Shown here piece by piece: positions 45,001 through 53,640 of a stretch of 64,000 bases of DNA. A program made the translations under genes and the position numbers. Source of the stretch: an uncultured Muribaculaceae bacterium (GTDB taxonomy: Bacteria > Bacteroidota > Bacteroidia > Bacteroidales > Muribaculaceae). The notes below the pieces were generated by a model, which worked only from the letters and a program-made list of their open reading frames with translations, searched no databases and was not told the DNA's origin. Positions within the stretch are counted from its first letter, which is position 1. Every line of letters begins with the position of its first letter. Location of the stretch: NCBI GenBank assembly GCA_910576775.1, contig CAJTJV010000001.1:62001-126000 (forward strand). The letters are read 5' to 3'.

Positions 45001-48000
45001 CAATGCCGCAGCAATCGGCTCCGGCGAGATTCATTTCGCATTGCGTTGCGTAGGACGCGCCGATCTCCGACTCGAATCCTTCTCTATATCCTACGAAAAA
45101 GAATCCTCCGGCGAGATTCCCGGACCCGGCGAGCATGAATGCAACGGGCTCACACTCCCATATAATTCTTTCCTCGCCAATTCCTCGACAACGTTTGCCG
45201 AAGGATGGACTGTCAAGGACAACAATGCCGACAATACAACATGGAGCGCTAACGAAGACAGCGATTCCGGAAACAAATTCGCTGCCAAATACTCCTGGAA
45301 CGGCTCCAACGACGGTGACGATTATCTTATTTCCCCGCTTTTCCATTTTGCGGCAGGAAAAGAGTATAAAATTATTTACAACTACCGTTCACAGTCGTCT
45401 ACAGGAAATGAACGCCTGAAAGTATATCTTAGTGAATCCGATGTTCCTGCTGAAATCAAAGATTCCAAGCTTCTCAATACATACGAGAATTTCAGCAACA
45501 GATACCAACAGGGTGTCGACTCCTATACTCCTACTGCCGATATTGATGCCCGCATCATATTCCTCGCATGCTCCGATGCAGACCAATATGGGCTGTTCGT
45601 AAGCGACGTGATGATTATCGAAAATAAATTCGCACCCAAACCGGTCAGCAATCTCACCGCGGAGGTTGCTCCCATGCGCGAGCTCAAAGTAACTCTGAGC
45701 TGGACTCTTCCCACCGAAAGTATTTTCAATGATCCCTTCACCGCCGAACAGACTGTAGAGAAGGTTGAAATCTTCCGCAATGGCGGCGAAACAGCTATTG
45801 CCACTTTCAACGAAGCGGCAACAAGTTTCGTGGATACCGAAGCCTCCGGTCTCACCTCCGGTAAACATACCTATACCGTAACCGTAACTGTCGCAGGCGA
45901 AAGCGCCAGCACGACCGTGGGTCCGACAACATATGTAGGTCCGGTAGCCCCATCGCCTGTCCCCGTAAGCTTCACAATATCCGACGAAGATGAATCAACT
46001 CTTTGGACAGCTGTTTCGGAAGAAAGCTCCACAGCGACCATAAAATGGGAATACTATGCTCCAAGCTACGGCTCCTATACTCCGTCTTTCCGTCTCGGAT
46101 ATTATTCCAACGAGACCATAAAGGACTGGCTTATAACACCGCCTATAGCAATCAGCTCTCCCGGATACTACCGCGTGAACGTACGCGCCCGCAATACCGA
46201 CGAAAAATCATTACTCAAGGGTTGCATTGGCACAAGCATGGATCCCGCCGATTTCACAATCTGCAGCGACCTCGCATTCACACGAATCGAAGAAAGCATC
46301 TGCTATGATTTCTATGCTGCTGAAGCAGGAACATATTATGCAGCCGTAATGGCCGACATCGAATCCGCTGATGCAAGCAACACATTCTATGTAAGCGCTC
46401 TATCGATTGAGGCCTCGGAATTCGTTCCGGCTCCGGTAACCGAGCTCAGCGCCACCCCCGACGGAGAGAATACAAATGTCATCCTCCGCTGGAAGAATCC
46501 CGCTACCGATTTCGGCGGCCGCCCGATAAACGCTGACAGCTACAAACTTGAAATATATCGCGAAAGCGAACTCGTAAAGACTATCGAAGGTAGCGACCTC
46601 TCCACCGACGGCACATTCAACAGCTACACTGACGCGGTGCCTCAGTCAGGCGTTTATACCTATAATTTCAAGACTGTAAGCAACACCGGAGCAAGCGCGC
46701 CAAAGTCTGTAAGCATCAAGACCGGATGGATCGGTGCCCGCACAGTAGACCTTCCATATGAAATCAATTTCGGAGATGACGAAGGCAATGCGACACGACT
46801 TATATGGGAATTTGTCGACGCCAACAACGACGGCACCACATGGGCCGATGATTCATGGGCCGGCATAACACTCGAATTCGTCCGCGACGCCACCACCACT
46901 CCCGCACAAGCAATCTTCAACGACTACATTCTGACTCCCAATTTCAAACTCGAACCAGGCAATTACAAGTTCTCCTTCGAGCTCCGAGGCGGCTCTCCTG
47001 CATCTTCTTGGAGCGAAGCTGTCGAGATTCCATATACCGTAGGCTATTTTGTCGCAGGCACATTCAATGCTGAAGCGCCCGAGTTTATCGCCAAAGAAAA
47101 CGGTATATGCTCTCAGGTAAGCTATTCCGGCTTCAAGGAGTTCCTCTTCAAGGTTGAGGAAGCCGGTACTTATCAGCTTGCTCTCGGCTGTAGCGGCAGC
47201 ATCCCCTACAACTATTCATATACCAAGATTTCCGCCCGTAATTTCGCCGTTGAGCAGACATTCGTACTACCCAAGGCTGCTACAACGCTTATCGTAAAAC
47301 CCGCCGAGGACAAGAGTCTGCAGGCAACCGTAAGCTGGACGAATCCTACTGAAACAAACATGGAAGGCATCACTCTTGCTGAAGGCGACATTGTAAAGGC
47401 AGTCATAATCAGAGACGGAGAAGAGATAGCATCCGTCACAGAAGGTCTTGTACCGGGTCAGACTTCGTCGTTTATCGACAATACCCTTACCCAGGCGGGT
47501 CCTCACACCTACTCTGTCGACATATACAATATTAACGGCAAGAACGAGGACGAATCACCGTCCTGCAAGTCCGACTGGATTGGCGGTAGCCTCCAGGTTC
47601 CCTATCAGGCAAGCACTGCCACAGATTTCGAACTTTGGAATTTCGTAAATGTCGATGGCGATGTAGACTACTGGGACGACCCCATTACATGGCAAGTTTA
47701 CCAAAGCTCTTCCAATGAGTACCTCCATATCATCTGCACCAGCAAGGTTGCCGATGACTGGGCGATAACTCCTGCCCTGACACTTGAATCAGGCACAATC
47801 TACGAAATGACAATCAAGAGTTGCTTCTTCTCTGTATCCACCTCTTATCCGGACCAGAAACTTCAGATAGGAATCAGTGACAGCAACGATTATTCCACCA
47901 TGGAAAATATCTATACTCTTGAGATGGACGAATACGCATATCTCAATTCCCCCAAGACAGATACGTTCCAGCTTATTACCCCGGGCGGCGACTCCGCACA

Positions 48001-48379
48001 TGGCAGCGGCTTCTTCGATGATTTCGGCGATCCCGTAGAAGAACCCACAAAAGTGAACGTCACAGCCGGCAGCAAGCATTTCGGCATCCATTCCGGCGCA
48101 CAGGGTGAGATTGTCATACGCTCCTTCAGTATCACCAAGAAAGGTTCCACCACAGGTGTTGACGGTGTGATTGCGAAAGACGGCGTTGTCTATACCGACG
48201 GACGTCTCGTATTCAACGGAAAAGCAGACATAAGCATCTTCAACGTCGCCGGCACTCTCGTAACTGTAGAAAACGGTGTTGAAAAGAGCTTCAGCCTCGA
48301 CAATCTATCCTCAGGTGTCTACATGGTAAGCCTCACTTTTGAAAACGGCATGACAACCGTACTCAAAGTTGTGAGATAA
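42068..48379 (+). CDS. Giant modular surface protein with anchor-J and fibronectin III modules
   Basis: A 2103-residue exported protein. Signal peptide MKKLYTFVTAVLLCLPTFAQ. The body alternates jelly-roll choice-of-anchor J modules (starts near 25, 299, 562, 837, then 1030, 1296, 1561, 1844) with fibronectin III modules (near 193, 451, 728, then 1189, 1455, 1734), split by a Pro/Gly linker (GEIPGPGEHE) near 1015. Each half has four J and three Fn3 modules in the same order, offset by about 1000 residues. The C-terminus (2028-2103) resembles a type A T9SS sorting domain: ISIFNVAGTLV, LSSGVYMVSL, TTVLKVVR. Carbohydrate binding or adhesion is inferred for the modules. The open frame begins 13 codons earlier; the signal peptide fixes the start. 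Confidence 0.85.
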   Translation: MKKLYTFVTAVLLCLPTFAQDAVTVPYRSDFAYQDGNATRFEAGWTQIDANNDNSIWSPTTDTGGAPLGLSKFCAKYGYNSSNAANDFLISPAIEFEAGKEYKIVFWYHTKSSYKESFTVYASAGTTPEDILAGSKLKELLEVSSTSYTKVLADFVPTESGPQHISFHATSAKNLYDIMLTGFQVVENAFAPGAVMNLTATRGENRELSCTLKWDLPTTDIFGDPLPADKTFEKIEIFRDGGESAIATLGGDATSFTDTEATGLISGFHTYKVAITMDGATTSAETGKTNYIGPLSPTAVPAEFSMTSADDFDLWQVVVGEGSNTSTWIYYDYSDNCFSYSRRYQQSEDDWLISPPLQFQEAGAYQISFDCKAGYPSGALIECYFGNSADIESMQLRLEALPISTTRGWATYYVNVTEPGVYYAAIRAANPAESAQTYNFFGMKVDGAEIMPKPVSELTATPVGQENKVKLSFFLSDKTNTDENLTADNVQVKIYTVNGSEETIVKTVAGSDLTLGATNEVEIPVETPGIYTFRVCTYNAQDEASEKHPTVTTSWIGDRLVALPYSIDFSISDVDASINIWDVIDANADGKTWERKNYYGMRCAYPAATDGIQNYNDYLISPVFNLEPGYYMVRYKVSGGNFGSKKLYYNIGFTEAGTYTAANTPELSNKKLSFIEESTATSTVYTFLVEKAGRYQVVIAATESNDIITSDYQALTIKDFAITGCQVLPDLATDIQIVADPDKAMKATITWTNPTTTNIEGLTLEADDIVKAVILRNGEAVGTVTEGLTPGETANFTDTSIPQAGIHAYAVEIYNTNGKSETPATTVNSPWIGSGLQTPYTADSYTAFSQWAIVNANGDTGYSGEITWAVEQNKDYASLTSTSKDADDWIISPVIDIKPKSVYKIEVRMRQSSGSSYYAYESPMQLWAGSGEDYKEFTKVASFTLSKEALSGNEQTETFYVRTFAEITPASNDDDVESNAAAIGSGEIHFALRCVGRADLRLESFSISYEKESSGEIPGPGEHECNGLTLPYNSFLANSSTTFAEGWTVKDNNADNTTWSANEDSDSGNKFAAKYSWNGSNDGDDYLISPLFHFAAGKEYKIIYNYRSQSSTGNERLKVYLSESDVPAEIKDSKLLNTYENFSNRYQQGVDSYTPTADIDARIIFLACSDADQYGLFVSDVMIIENKFAPKPVSNLTAEVAPMRELKVTLSWTLPTESIFNDPFTAEQTVEKVEIFRNGGETAIATFNEAATSFVDTEASGLTSGKHTYTVTVTVAGESASTTVGPTTYVGPVAPSPVPVSFTISDEDESTLWTAVSEESSTATIKWEYYAPSYGSYTPSFRLGYYSNETIKDWLITPPIAISSPGYYRVNVRARNTDEKSLLKGCIGTSMDPADFTICSDLAFTRIEESICYDFYAAEAGTYYAAVMADIESADASNTFYVSALSIEASEFVPAPVTELSATPDGENTNVILRWKNPATDFGGRPINADSYKLEIYRESELVKTIEGSDLSTDGTFNSYTDAVPQSGVYTYNFKTVSNTGASAPKSVSIKTGWIGARTVDLPYEINFGDDEGNATRLIWEFVDANNDGTTWADDSWAGITLEFVRDATTTPAQAIFNDYILTPNFKLEPGNYKFSFELRGGSPASSWSEAVEIPYTVGYFVAGTFNAEAPEFIAKENGICSQVSYSGFKEFLFKVEEAGTYQLALGCSGSIPYNYSYTKISARNFAVEQTFVLPKAATTLIVKPAEDKSLQATVSWTNPTETNMEGITLAEGDIVKAVIIRDGEEIASVTEGLVPGQTSSFIDNTLTQAGPHTYSVDIYNINGKNEDESPSCKSDWIGGSLQVPYQASTATDFELWNFVNVDGDVDYWDDPITWQVYQSSSNEYLHIICTSKVADDWAITPALTLESGTIYEMTIKSCFFSVSTSYPDQKLQIGISDSNDYSTMENIYTLEMDEYAYLNSPKTDTFQLITPGGDSAHGSGFFDDFGDPVEEPTKVNVTAGSKHFGIHSGAQGEIVIRSFSITKKGSTTGVDGVIAKDGVVYTDGRLVFNGKADISIFNVAGTLVTVENGVEKSFSLDNLSSGVYMVSLTFENGMTTVLKVVR

Positions 48380-48399
48380 ATAAATTCCAAACCTTTATC

Positions 48400-48437
48400 A
48401 AAACGGACGGAGCCCTCAGGGGCTACCGTTCCGTTTT
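48400..48437 (+). terminator. Terminator between the two surface protein genes
   Basis: A long stem: AAAACGGA-CGG-AGCCC pairs with GGGCT-CCG-TCCGTTTT, with two one-base bulges and a TCAG loop. It ends in TTTT 18 bases before the next ATG. Confidence 0.85.
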
Positions 48438-48454
48438 CGTTAATAAGCACTTAT

Positions 48455-51400
48455 ATGTTACGAAAACTAACAGCAGCTACAATTGTCACATTCTGTCTCT
48501 GTGCATCGGCAGAAGTACCGCCGCCAACGTTAATCCTTCAGGGTGTAATGGTGAGCAACGACAACTGGACCTCGGCGTCCGATGCCGGAATCTACAATAT
48601 CGATGTACGCCCCGGCGGAGCCGTCACATGCCAGCACCACAGCGAGGCAATGGCATCTATTGTAGCTGCAATCAATCATAATGGCACTTTATATGCGGTA
48701 GAAGCCGACCATTCCGGCATATACTACCGTCAGTTCTCCGCATCAACCTGGGCTTCCAAAGGCTCCCGCGAAGAAATTGATGTTGTAAACCTGCCTTCCG
48801 ATCTTACATACGATGCCGCTACAGGCAAAGTCTATGGTGGATTCTGGGACGAAAACTATGCTGGATTCTCCCGCTTCGCCTCTTTCGGTCTGGGGACTGC
48901 CGAAGCTACCGATATCAAAGGAGCCGACCGCGACGAACGTGATATTTTTGCAGTTGCCGCCGCACCCGACGGCACTGTATACGCCCTTTTCGGAGCCTAC
49001 AACTATCTGGCCGTCATCAACACACGCAACGGCGCGCTGGAGCGCATCGGCACCACCGGACTCGACATCGACGCCAATCCGTCGGACGGACGTGTCAACT
49101 CAATGTGCTACGACAGTGCCAACGACCGTCTGCTTGCCGTCGTCCACCATGAGACAGGCCCGCGCGGCAACAAAAAGCATTTCTCGTCGCTCTACAGCAT
49201 TAATCCGCACACTGCAGAAACCGAAGTTATCATGGATTTTCCGGGCGCTGCATGTTTTGCCGGCCTCACCGTCCTGTCCGACAAACCATCGGCGACAGCT
49301 CCGGCAGCAGTTCGCAACCTCACAGCAGGAAACGGTCACATTGAATTTGATGTTCCGTCAACATGCATCGGAGGCGCCCCTCTGGCCGGACCTCTTACTG
49401 CCATCATCAATGTCAACGGCAACGAGACACTAAAGGAAGGTCTAACGCCAGGCAGCCATGTAACCGTCGACAACATTCCACTATTGGATGGAATGAACAT
49501 TGTCAAAGTCACTGTTGCAACCGAAGACGAACGTGGAGAAAGCACTTCCATCGAATTTCGCAATGGCGAAGATACTCCTGCGCCTGTCAGCAATCTTACA
49601 CTAAATATCGCTGACGGCACCGCTCATCTTTCATGGGATGCTCCTCAAACCGGCGCAGGTGGAGGTACAATCAATCCGGATAACCTGAGCTATCGCATTA
49701 TACGTTATCCTGATAACAAAACCATAGCGGAGAAGCACATAGGGACATCGCTTACCGACGCTACGGTACTCCCCGAATGGAAATCGGTCTATTACACCGT
49801 TACCGCAATAAATGCGCAGGGAGAGTCCATTCCTGTAAATTCCAACCGATGCCCAGGCAGCGGCGTCCTCTCTCTGCCTTTCAGCGAAGGATTCGACACA
49901 ACGGATGATTTCGCTGCATGGACTATTGTTGACCTCAACGGCAGCGCTACGTGGAAATACGATAGTTCCGGCAAAAGTGCCATATACGATTTCCCGCGCG
50001 ATGCCACTCCCGGCGACGACTGGCTGATATCACCTCCGCTTGCCTTCGAAGCCGGAAAGACCTACAAGATTTCCTACGATTACAGAGCCTTCAACTCCCG
50101 TTATAGCGAGAGTTTTGAGGTGGCATTTCTCCCTCAACAGAATCCGGACAATGCTTCCGTACTGACAACCCACTCCAATTTCAGCCATACATCTTTCAAA
50201 CTTGGCGAAACCGTGTTTAAGGCTGAGACAGACAGCAGATCCTGCATAGGTTTCCATGCTATAAGCAAACCAAACCAATGGTCTTTCTATATCGACAATG
50301 TGCGTATAGAAGCCATTGACGCCCGCGTGCCTACAGAAGCCGACAATCTCTGTGTCACAGCAGCACCGAGAGGTGCTATGAAAGCGACTGTGAGCTTCAC
50401 CACCCCGACAACCGACACTGACGGGACTCCGCTCTCGGAGCTTCTACGCGCCGAGATACGACGCACAGACAGCAATATCCTTGTCGCAGACATAAACAAT
50501 CCGAAACCCGGCGACAAAATCAGTGTAGAAGACAGCAACATTCCTGTCTCAGGCACATACACCTATTCCGTCATATGCATTAACTCCGCAGGCAGTTCTG
50601 TAGCCGCGCAAGCATCAGCATATATCGGTATCGACGCCCCCGGAAGCGTCGGGTCTCTGAATGTTACCGAAAAAGACAATCATCCGTACCTCAGCTGGGC
50701 AGCACCTGCCGCGGGAGCAAACGGCGGTTGGTTCGACTCAACCAGGCTAACCTACCGCATAGTGAGGTCCGACGGCTCTGTTATTGCAGAAAGCTGTTCT
50801 GACCTGTTCTTTGAAGACGAAAACTACAAAACTCCAACGGACACCCAGGACGCGATATGGTACCTTGTGACACCCTACTGCGGCGATACCAAAGGAGCTT
50901 ATGCTCAAAGCGATCTCACGCTCTTCGGAAAGCCCTACTCTACCCCGTCATTCGAAACGTTCGCAGGTATCGACATGGTATATTACCCGTGGATAACACA
51001 ATCGTGGGACTATCCGACACAGAACTGGACTCTTGACGCCGCCGGCTACTATCCGACATGCGTCGATTATACCGGTGACGGCGGCCTTGCGACATTCCAC
51101 AGTGCGGGAGAAAAGGAAATGACTACATCATGGTACTATTCACCAATGTTCGATATCTCGGAACTCGACGCCCCCGAACTCTCGTTCTATATGTATCACA
51201 CTCCGAGCATCGCCGGAAACGCGAGTCTTGAGATTTTTGTCAGCACCGGCAGTGGCTTTGAACCGTTGGCAACCGTGTTACGACGCGACAGCGGCAACAA
51301 CGACGGCTGGCAGCGGCATACCGTAGACCTTTCCACATATAAAGGGGCGGAGTGGCTGCGCGTGGCATTCAAAGGGACAGCCGACGGCAAAGCCGACATC

Positions 51401-52702
51401 TATATCGACGGCATAGGATTGTCGTCCGCAAAGGCCGACGACGCGGCGATAATATCGTTCACCGGTCCTGCAAAAATAGGCACCGGATGCTCCGGCACAT
51501 ACAATATCGAAATCCTCAACAACGGAAAGAACGCTATCACCGGAGCAACACTCATAATCACCGACGGCACACGAACAATTTTCACCAAAAACGGCATTGA
51601 CATCACCGAGGGAGAAACAGTCACCGTCTCGGCTCCTTTTGAATTTATCTCTACAGGCATACACCTTCTTAGTGCAACTATAGCCTTTCCCAATGACTGT
51701 GACGCCAACAACAACACCATGTCATATGAGATCAAAGTTGTAGAAGCCGTCGTTCCGCGCCCCGTAAACCTTCAGGTCTCGGCAAGTGCGGACGGAGCCG
51801 TACTTACCTGGGAAGAACCATCGACTGAAGGATCTGTTACCGAAGATTTCGAATCATATGCCGATTTCGCTATATCGGGCATAGGCGACTGGACTATGTA
51901 CGACGGCGATAACGCCCCAACTTATTATATCAACATGAATTCCGGGGGGGAATACCCAAACGCTACCGCCGCCAAAGCCTTCCAGCTGATTAACTGCGCC
52001 ACATTGGGTATTGACATCTGGGAGCAGGGCAAAGCCCATTCAGGCAACAAACTTATGGCCGCCATGGCAAGTATCGGCTATGTCAACGACGATCGCCTTA
52101 TTTCACCTATGCTCAACGGCACCGGACAATGGATCAGTTTCTGGGCCCGCTCATTCACAACCGACGGCATTGCACCCGAGAGGATGAAAGTCCTTGTATC
52201 GTCAACCGACACTAATCCGGCATCATTCAATGCTGTATCGGAGCAATATATCGAGCTCGACGGCATATGGCGTCAATTCCGTTACTGGATGCCGGAGGGT
52301 TCCCGCTACTTTGCCATCAACTGTGTCAGCGATAATTCGTTCGCAATGTTCGTCGATGATGCGCGATTCAATGACATGACCGTACCGACCTGGACCCCGA
52401 GCGGTTATGAGGTGCTTAAAAACGGTATAGTTATCGCCAAAGTCGCAACACCTGGATATGTCGACACGGAAGCGGCAGACGGCGCCGTCTATACTGTCCG
52501 CGCCATATATGGCGACAAGGGCACAAGCGACGAAAGCGATTCCGCCGCCTACACAGCATCGTCGGTATTACAGCCTGCTACCGGTGATTTGCATATAGAA
52601 GGAATCTACACTCCTGCAGGCGCCAAAATCGAAGGCAAGCCAGCACACGGAATATACATTATACGCTACAACGACGGTAGCGCCCGAAAGACGGCATTCT
52701 AA
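48455..52702 (+). CDS. Large modular surface protein with propeller, fibronectin III and anchor-J modules
   Basis: A 1415-residue exported protein: signal peptide MLRKLTAATIVTFCLCASA, then a propeller-like region (20-285) with repeated blades such as DLTYDAATGKVYGGF and VAAAPDGTVYALF. Fibronectin III modules begin near 285, 375, 625 and 728; anchor-J/MAM-like jelly rolls near 473 and 828-1000; a CARDB-like module at about 1000-1095. The last Fn3 (near 1105) is interrupted by a jelly roll (DFESYADFAISG to about 1310) and resumes at PSGYEVLKNGIV. It ends in a short sorting-type tail, GIYTPAGAKI then HGIYIIRYNDG. No promoter box is seen between the preceding terminator and this ATG. Function by similarity: adhesion or glycan binding. 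Confidence 0.83.
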   Translation: MLRKLTAATIVTFCLCASAEVPPPTLILQGVMVSNDNWTSASDAGIYNIDVRPGGAVTCQHHSEAMASIVAAINHNGTLYAVEADHSGIYYRQFSASTWASKGSREEIDVVNLPSDLTYDAATGKVYGGFWDENYAGFSRFASFGLGTAEATDIKGADRDERDIFAVAAAPDGTVYALFGAYNYLAVINTRNGALERIGTTGLDIDANPSDGRVNSMCYDSANDRLLAVVHHETGPRGNKKHFSSLYSINPHTAETEVIMDFPGAACFAGLTVLSDKPSATAPAAVRNLTAGNGHIEFDVPSTCIGGAPLAGPLTAIINVNGNETLKEGLTPGSHVTVDNIPLLDGMNIVKVTVATEDERGESTSIEFRNGEDTPAPVSNLTLNIADGTAHLSWDAPQTGAGGGTINPDNLSYRIIRYPDNKTIAEKHIGTSLTDATVLPEWKSVYYTVTAINAQGESIPVNSNRCPGSGVLSLPFSEGFDTTDDFAAWTIVDLNGSATWKYDSSGKSAIYDFPRDATPGDDWLISPPLAFEAGKTYKISYDYRAFNSRYSESFEVAFLPQQNPDNASVLTTHSNFSHTSFKLGETVFKAETDSRSCIGFHAISKPNQWSFYIDNVRIEAIDARVPTEADNLCVTAAPRGAMKATVSFTTPTTDTDGTPLSELLRAEIRRTDSNILVADINNPKPGDKISVEDSNIPVSGTYTYSVICINSAGSSVAAQASAYIGIDAPGSVGSLNVTEKDNHPYLSWAAPAAGANGGWFDSTRLTYRIVRSDGSVIAESCSDLFFEDENYKTPTDTQDAIWYLVTPYCGDTKGAYAQSDLTLFGKPYSTPSFETFAGIDMVYYPWITQSWDYPTQNWTLDAAGYYPTCVDYTGDGGLATFHSAGEKEMTTSWYYSPMFDISELDAPELSFYMYHTPSIAGNASLEIFVSTGSGFEPLATVLRRDSGNNDGWQRHTVDLSTYKGAEWLRVAFKGTADGKADIYIDGIGLSSAKADDAAIISFTGPAKIGTGCSGTYNIEILNNGKNAITGATLIITDGTRTIFTKNGIDITEGETVTVSAPFEFISTGIHLLSATIAFPNDCDANNNTMSYEIKVVEAVVPRPVNLQVSASADGAVLTWEEPSTEGSVTEDFESYADFAISGIGDWTMYDGDNAPTYYINMNSGGEYPNATAAKAFQLINCATLGIDIWEQGKAHSGNKLMAAMASIGYVNDDRLISPMLNGTGQWISFWARSFTTDGIAPERMKVLVSSTDTNPASFNAVSEQYIELDGIWRQFRYWMPEGSRYFAINCVSDNSFAMFVDDARFNDMTVPTWTPSGYEVLKNGIVIAKVATPGYVDTEAADGAVYTVRAIYGDKGTSDESDSAAYTASSVLQPATGDLHIEGIYTPAGAKIEGKPAHGIYIIRYNDGSARKTAF

Positions 52703-52729
52703 AAAACAAACCTTTGTTTATGACAACGG

Positions 52730-52766
52730 GAGCCTTATGAATATGCTTCATAAGGCTCTCTTTTTC
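52730..52766 (+). terminator. Terminator after the second surface protein gene
   Basis: GAGCCTTATGA (52730-52740) and TCATAAGGCTC (52748-52758) pair perfectly over 11 bases with a 7-base loop, followed by TCTTTTTC. Confidence 0.9.
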
Positions 52767-52806
52767 TGCACCTTGCACAAAACGATTCAAAAAAAGCTTC
52801 TAATAT

Positions 52807-52838
52807 TTTGGGAATCGGCAAAATAATCGCTACTTTTG
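52807..52838 (+). promoter_or_regulatory. Promoter of the zapB-like / zapA genes
   Basis: TTTG at 52807-52810 and TACTTTTG at 52831-52838, 20 bases apart. The predicted start is about 12 bases before the ATG at 52854. Confidence 0.8.
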
Positions 52839-52853
52839 TGAAAATTTGAAAAA

Positions 52854-53153
52854 ATGGCAAAGGACCTCTCTGAGCAACTGAGCCGCCTTGGACGAAAAGC
52901 CGAGCTGCTTGTGACTCGTTTCGCAACATTGAAAAGCGAAAACCAGACACTGCGCGCCGAAATTGAAGAACTGAAGGCACAGAACAAAGCCCTTCAGGCA
53001 CAGAATGAAAAACAAGGCCTCGAACTCGAATACCTGAAGATAAGCGGAGCTATCGCTCCGACATCGGAGGAAGCTCATAAAGCCAGAGCCATTCTATCGA
53101 ATTTAGTGCGGGAAATCGACGCTTGCGTCGCCGACTTGATGAAAGACATTTAG
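52854..53153 (+). CDS. ZapB-like coiled-coil protein
   Basis: A 99-residue soluble protein that is almost all coiled coil from about residue 5 to 65, with heptads such as LRAEIEELKAQNKALQAQNE, then a short helical end (ARAILSNLVREIDACVADL). Size, composition and position 20 bases ahead of zapA fit a ZapB-type bridge between ZapA and other divisome parts. Sequence identity cannot be judged for a coiled coil, so the name is positional inference. Confidence 0.7.
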   Translation: MAKDLSEQLSRLGRKAELLVTRFATLKSENQTLRAEIEELKAQNKALQAQNEKQGLELEYLKISGAIAPTSEEAHKARAILSNLVREIDACVADLMKDI

Positions 53154-53173
53154 CCACCGCTTCCCCCGAGCTG

Positions 53174-53470
53174 ATGAAACAGTCGAACCAACATCTGATA
53201 ACTGTAAAGATAGCCGGCGCCGATCCTTTCAAGCTTCCGGTAGCCGAGAACGAAGAGTCGTTCTACCGCTATGTAATAGAGCGCATAAACGAGAATCTGA
53301 ACAAGTTCCGCTACGGAGCCAATGCAGACAGTGAAAGCGTCTCACTCGCAAAAATAGCCTTGTACTATGCCACAATGCTCTACCGCAAAACCGAACTTAT
53401 CCGTTCGCAGGGCGAGCTCCTTGACAAGTTCGAGGCCGACATCGACAAATTGCTGACAGGCACAGATTGA
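53174..53470 (+). CDS. zapA: Cell division protein ZapA
   Basis: A 98-residue protein that bundles FtsZ filaments at midcell. The ZapA fold is visible: a beta hairpin HLITVKIAGADPFKLPV, a helix with ESFYRYVIERINENLNKFR, then a long C-terminal helix and coiled coil (LAKIALYYATMLYRKTELI) for tetramer formation. The ATG at 53174 is used; the open frame reaches further upstream to 53123, over the end of the zapB-like gene, but those residues are not ZapA-like. Confidence 0.88.
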   Translation: MKQSNQHLITVKIAGADPFKLPVAENEESFYRYVIERINENLNKFRYGANADSESVSLAKIALYYATMLYRKTELIRSQGELLDKFEADIDKLLTGTD

Positions 53471-53487
53471 ACCTTCAGTCAGCCCAC

Positions 53488-53510
53488 AGGAAGCATCCTG
53501 GCTTCTTTTT
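53488..53510 (+). terminator. Terminator after zapA
   Basis: AGGAAGC pairs with GCTTCTT (one G-U) around ATCCTG, followed by TTT. It is 18 bases past the zapA stop. Confidence 0.65.
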
Positions 53511-53512
53511 GA

Positions 53513-53612
53513 TACCGGTACGGGCGTCATTGCTCTCACGCCGAGACTTTTAACCGCACTCACAGCCTTCACACAGGTTATACCTGCGTGTGTATGGCAT
53601 GGGTGCTTTTTT
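53513..53612 (+). ncRNA. Candidate structured RNA between zapA and rny
   Basis: About 100 bases between the zapA terminator and a second, stronger hairpin. They hold a GGCGT/ACGCC stem-loop (53523-53542) and a long imperfect stem from GCACTCA (53556-53562) to TGGGTGC (53600-53606), with inner GCC/GGC and CACACAGG/CCTGCGTG helices, ending in six T residues. A 6S-type regulatory RNA is one possibility because 6S genes lie next to zapA in several phyla, but the typical 6S bubble was not confirmed. No promoter box was found directly upstream. Confidence 0.35.
53556..53612 (+). terminator. Long hairpin with T run ahead of rny
   Basis: The imperfect stem between 53556 and 53606 is followed by TTTTTT (53607-53612), so it should act as an intrinsic terminator. 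No -7 box follows it, so how rny (ATG at 53641) is transcribed is unclear. Confidence 0.7.
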
Positions 53613-53640
53613 ATTAACTACAAATCTTCTAAAGAGATAA

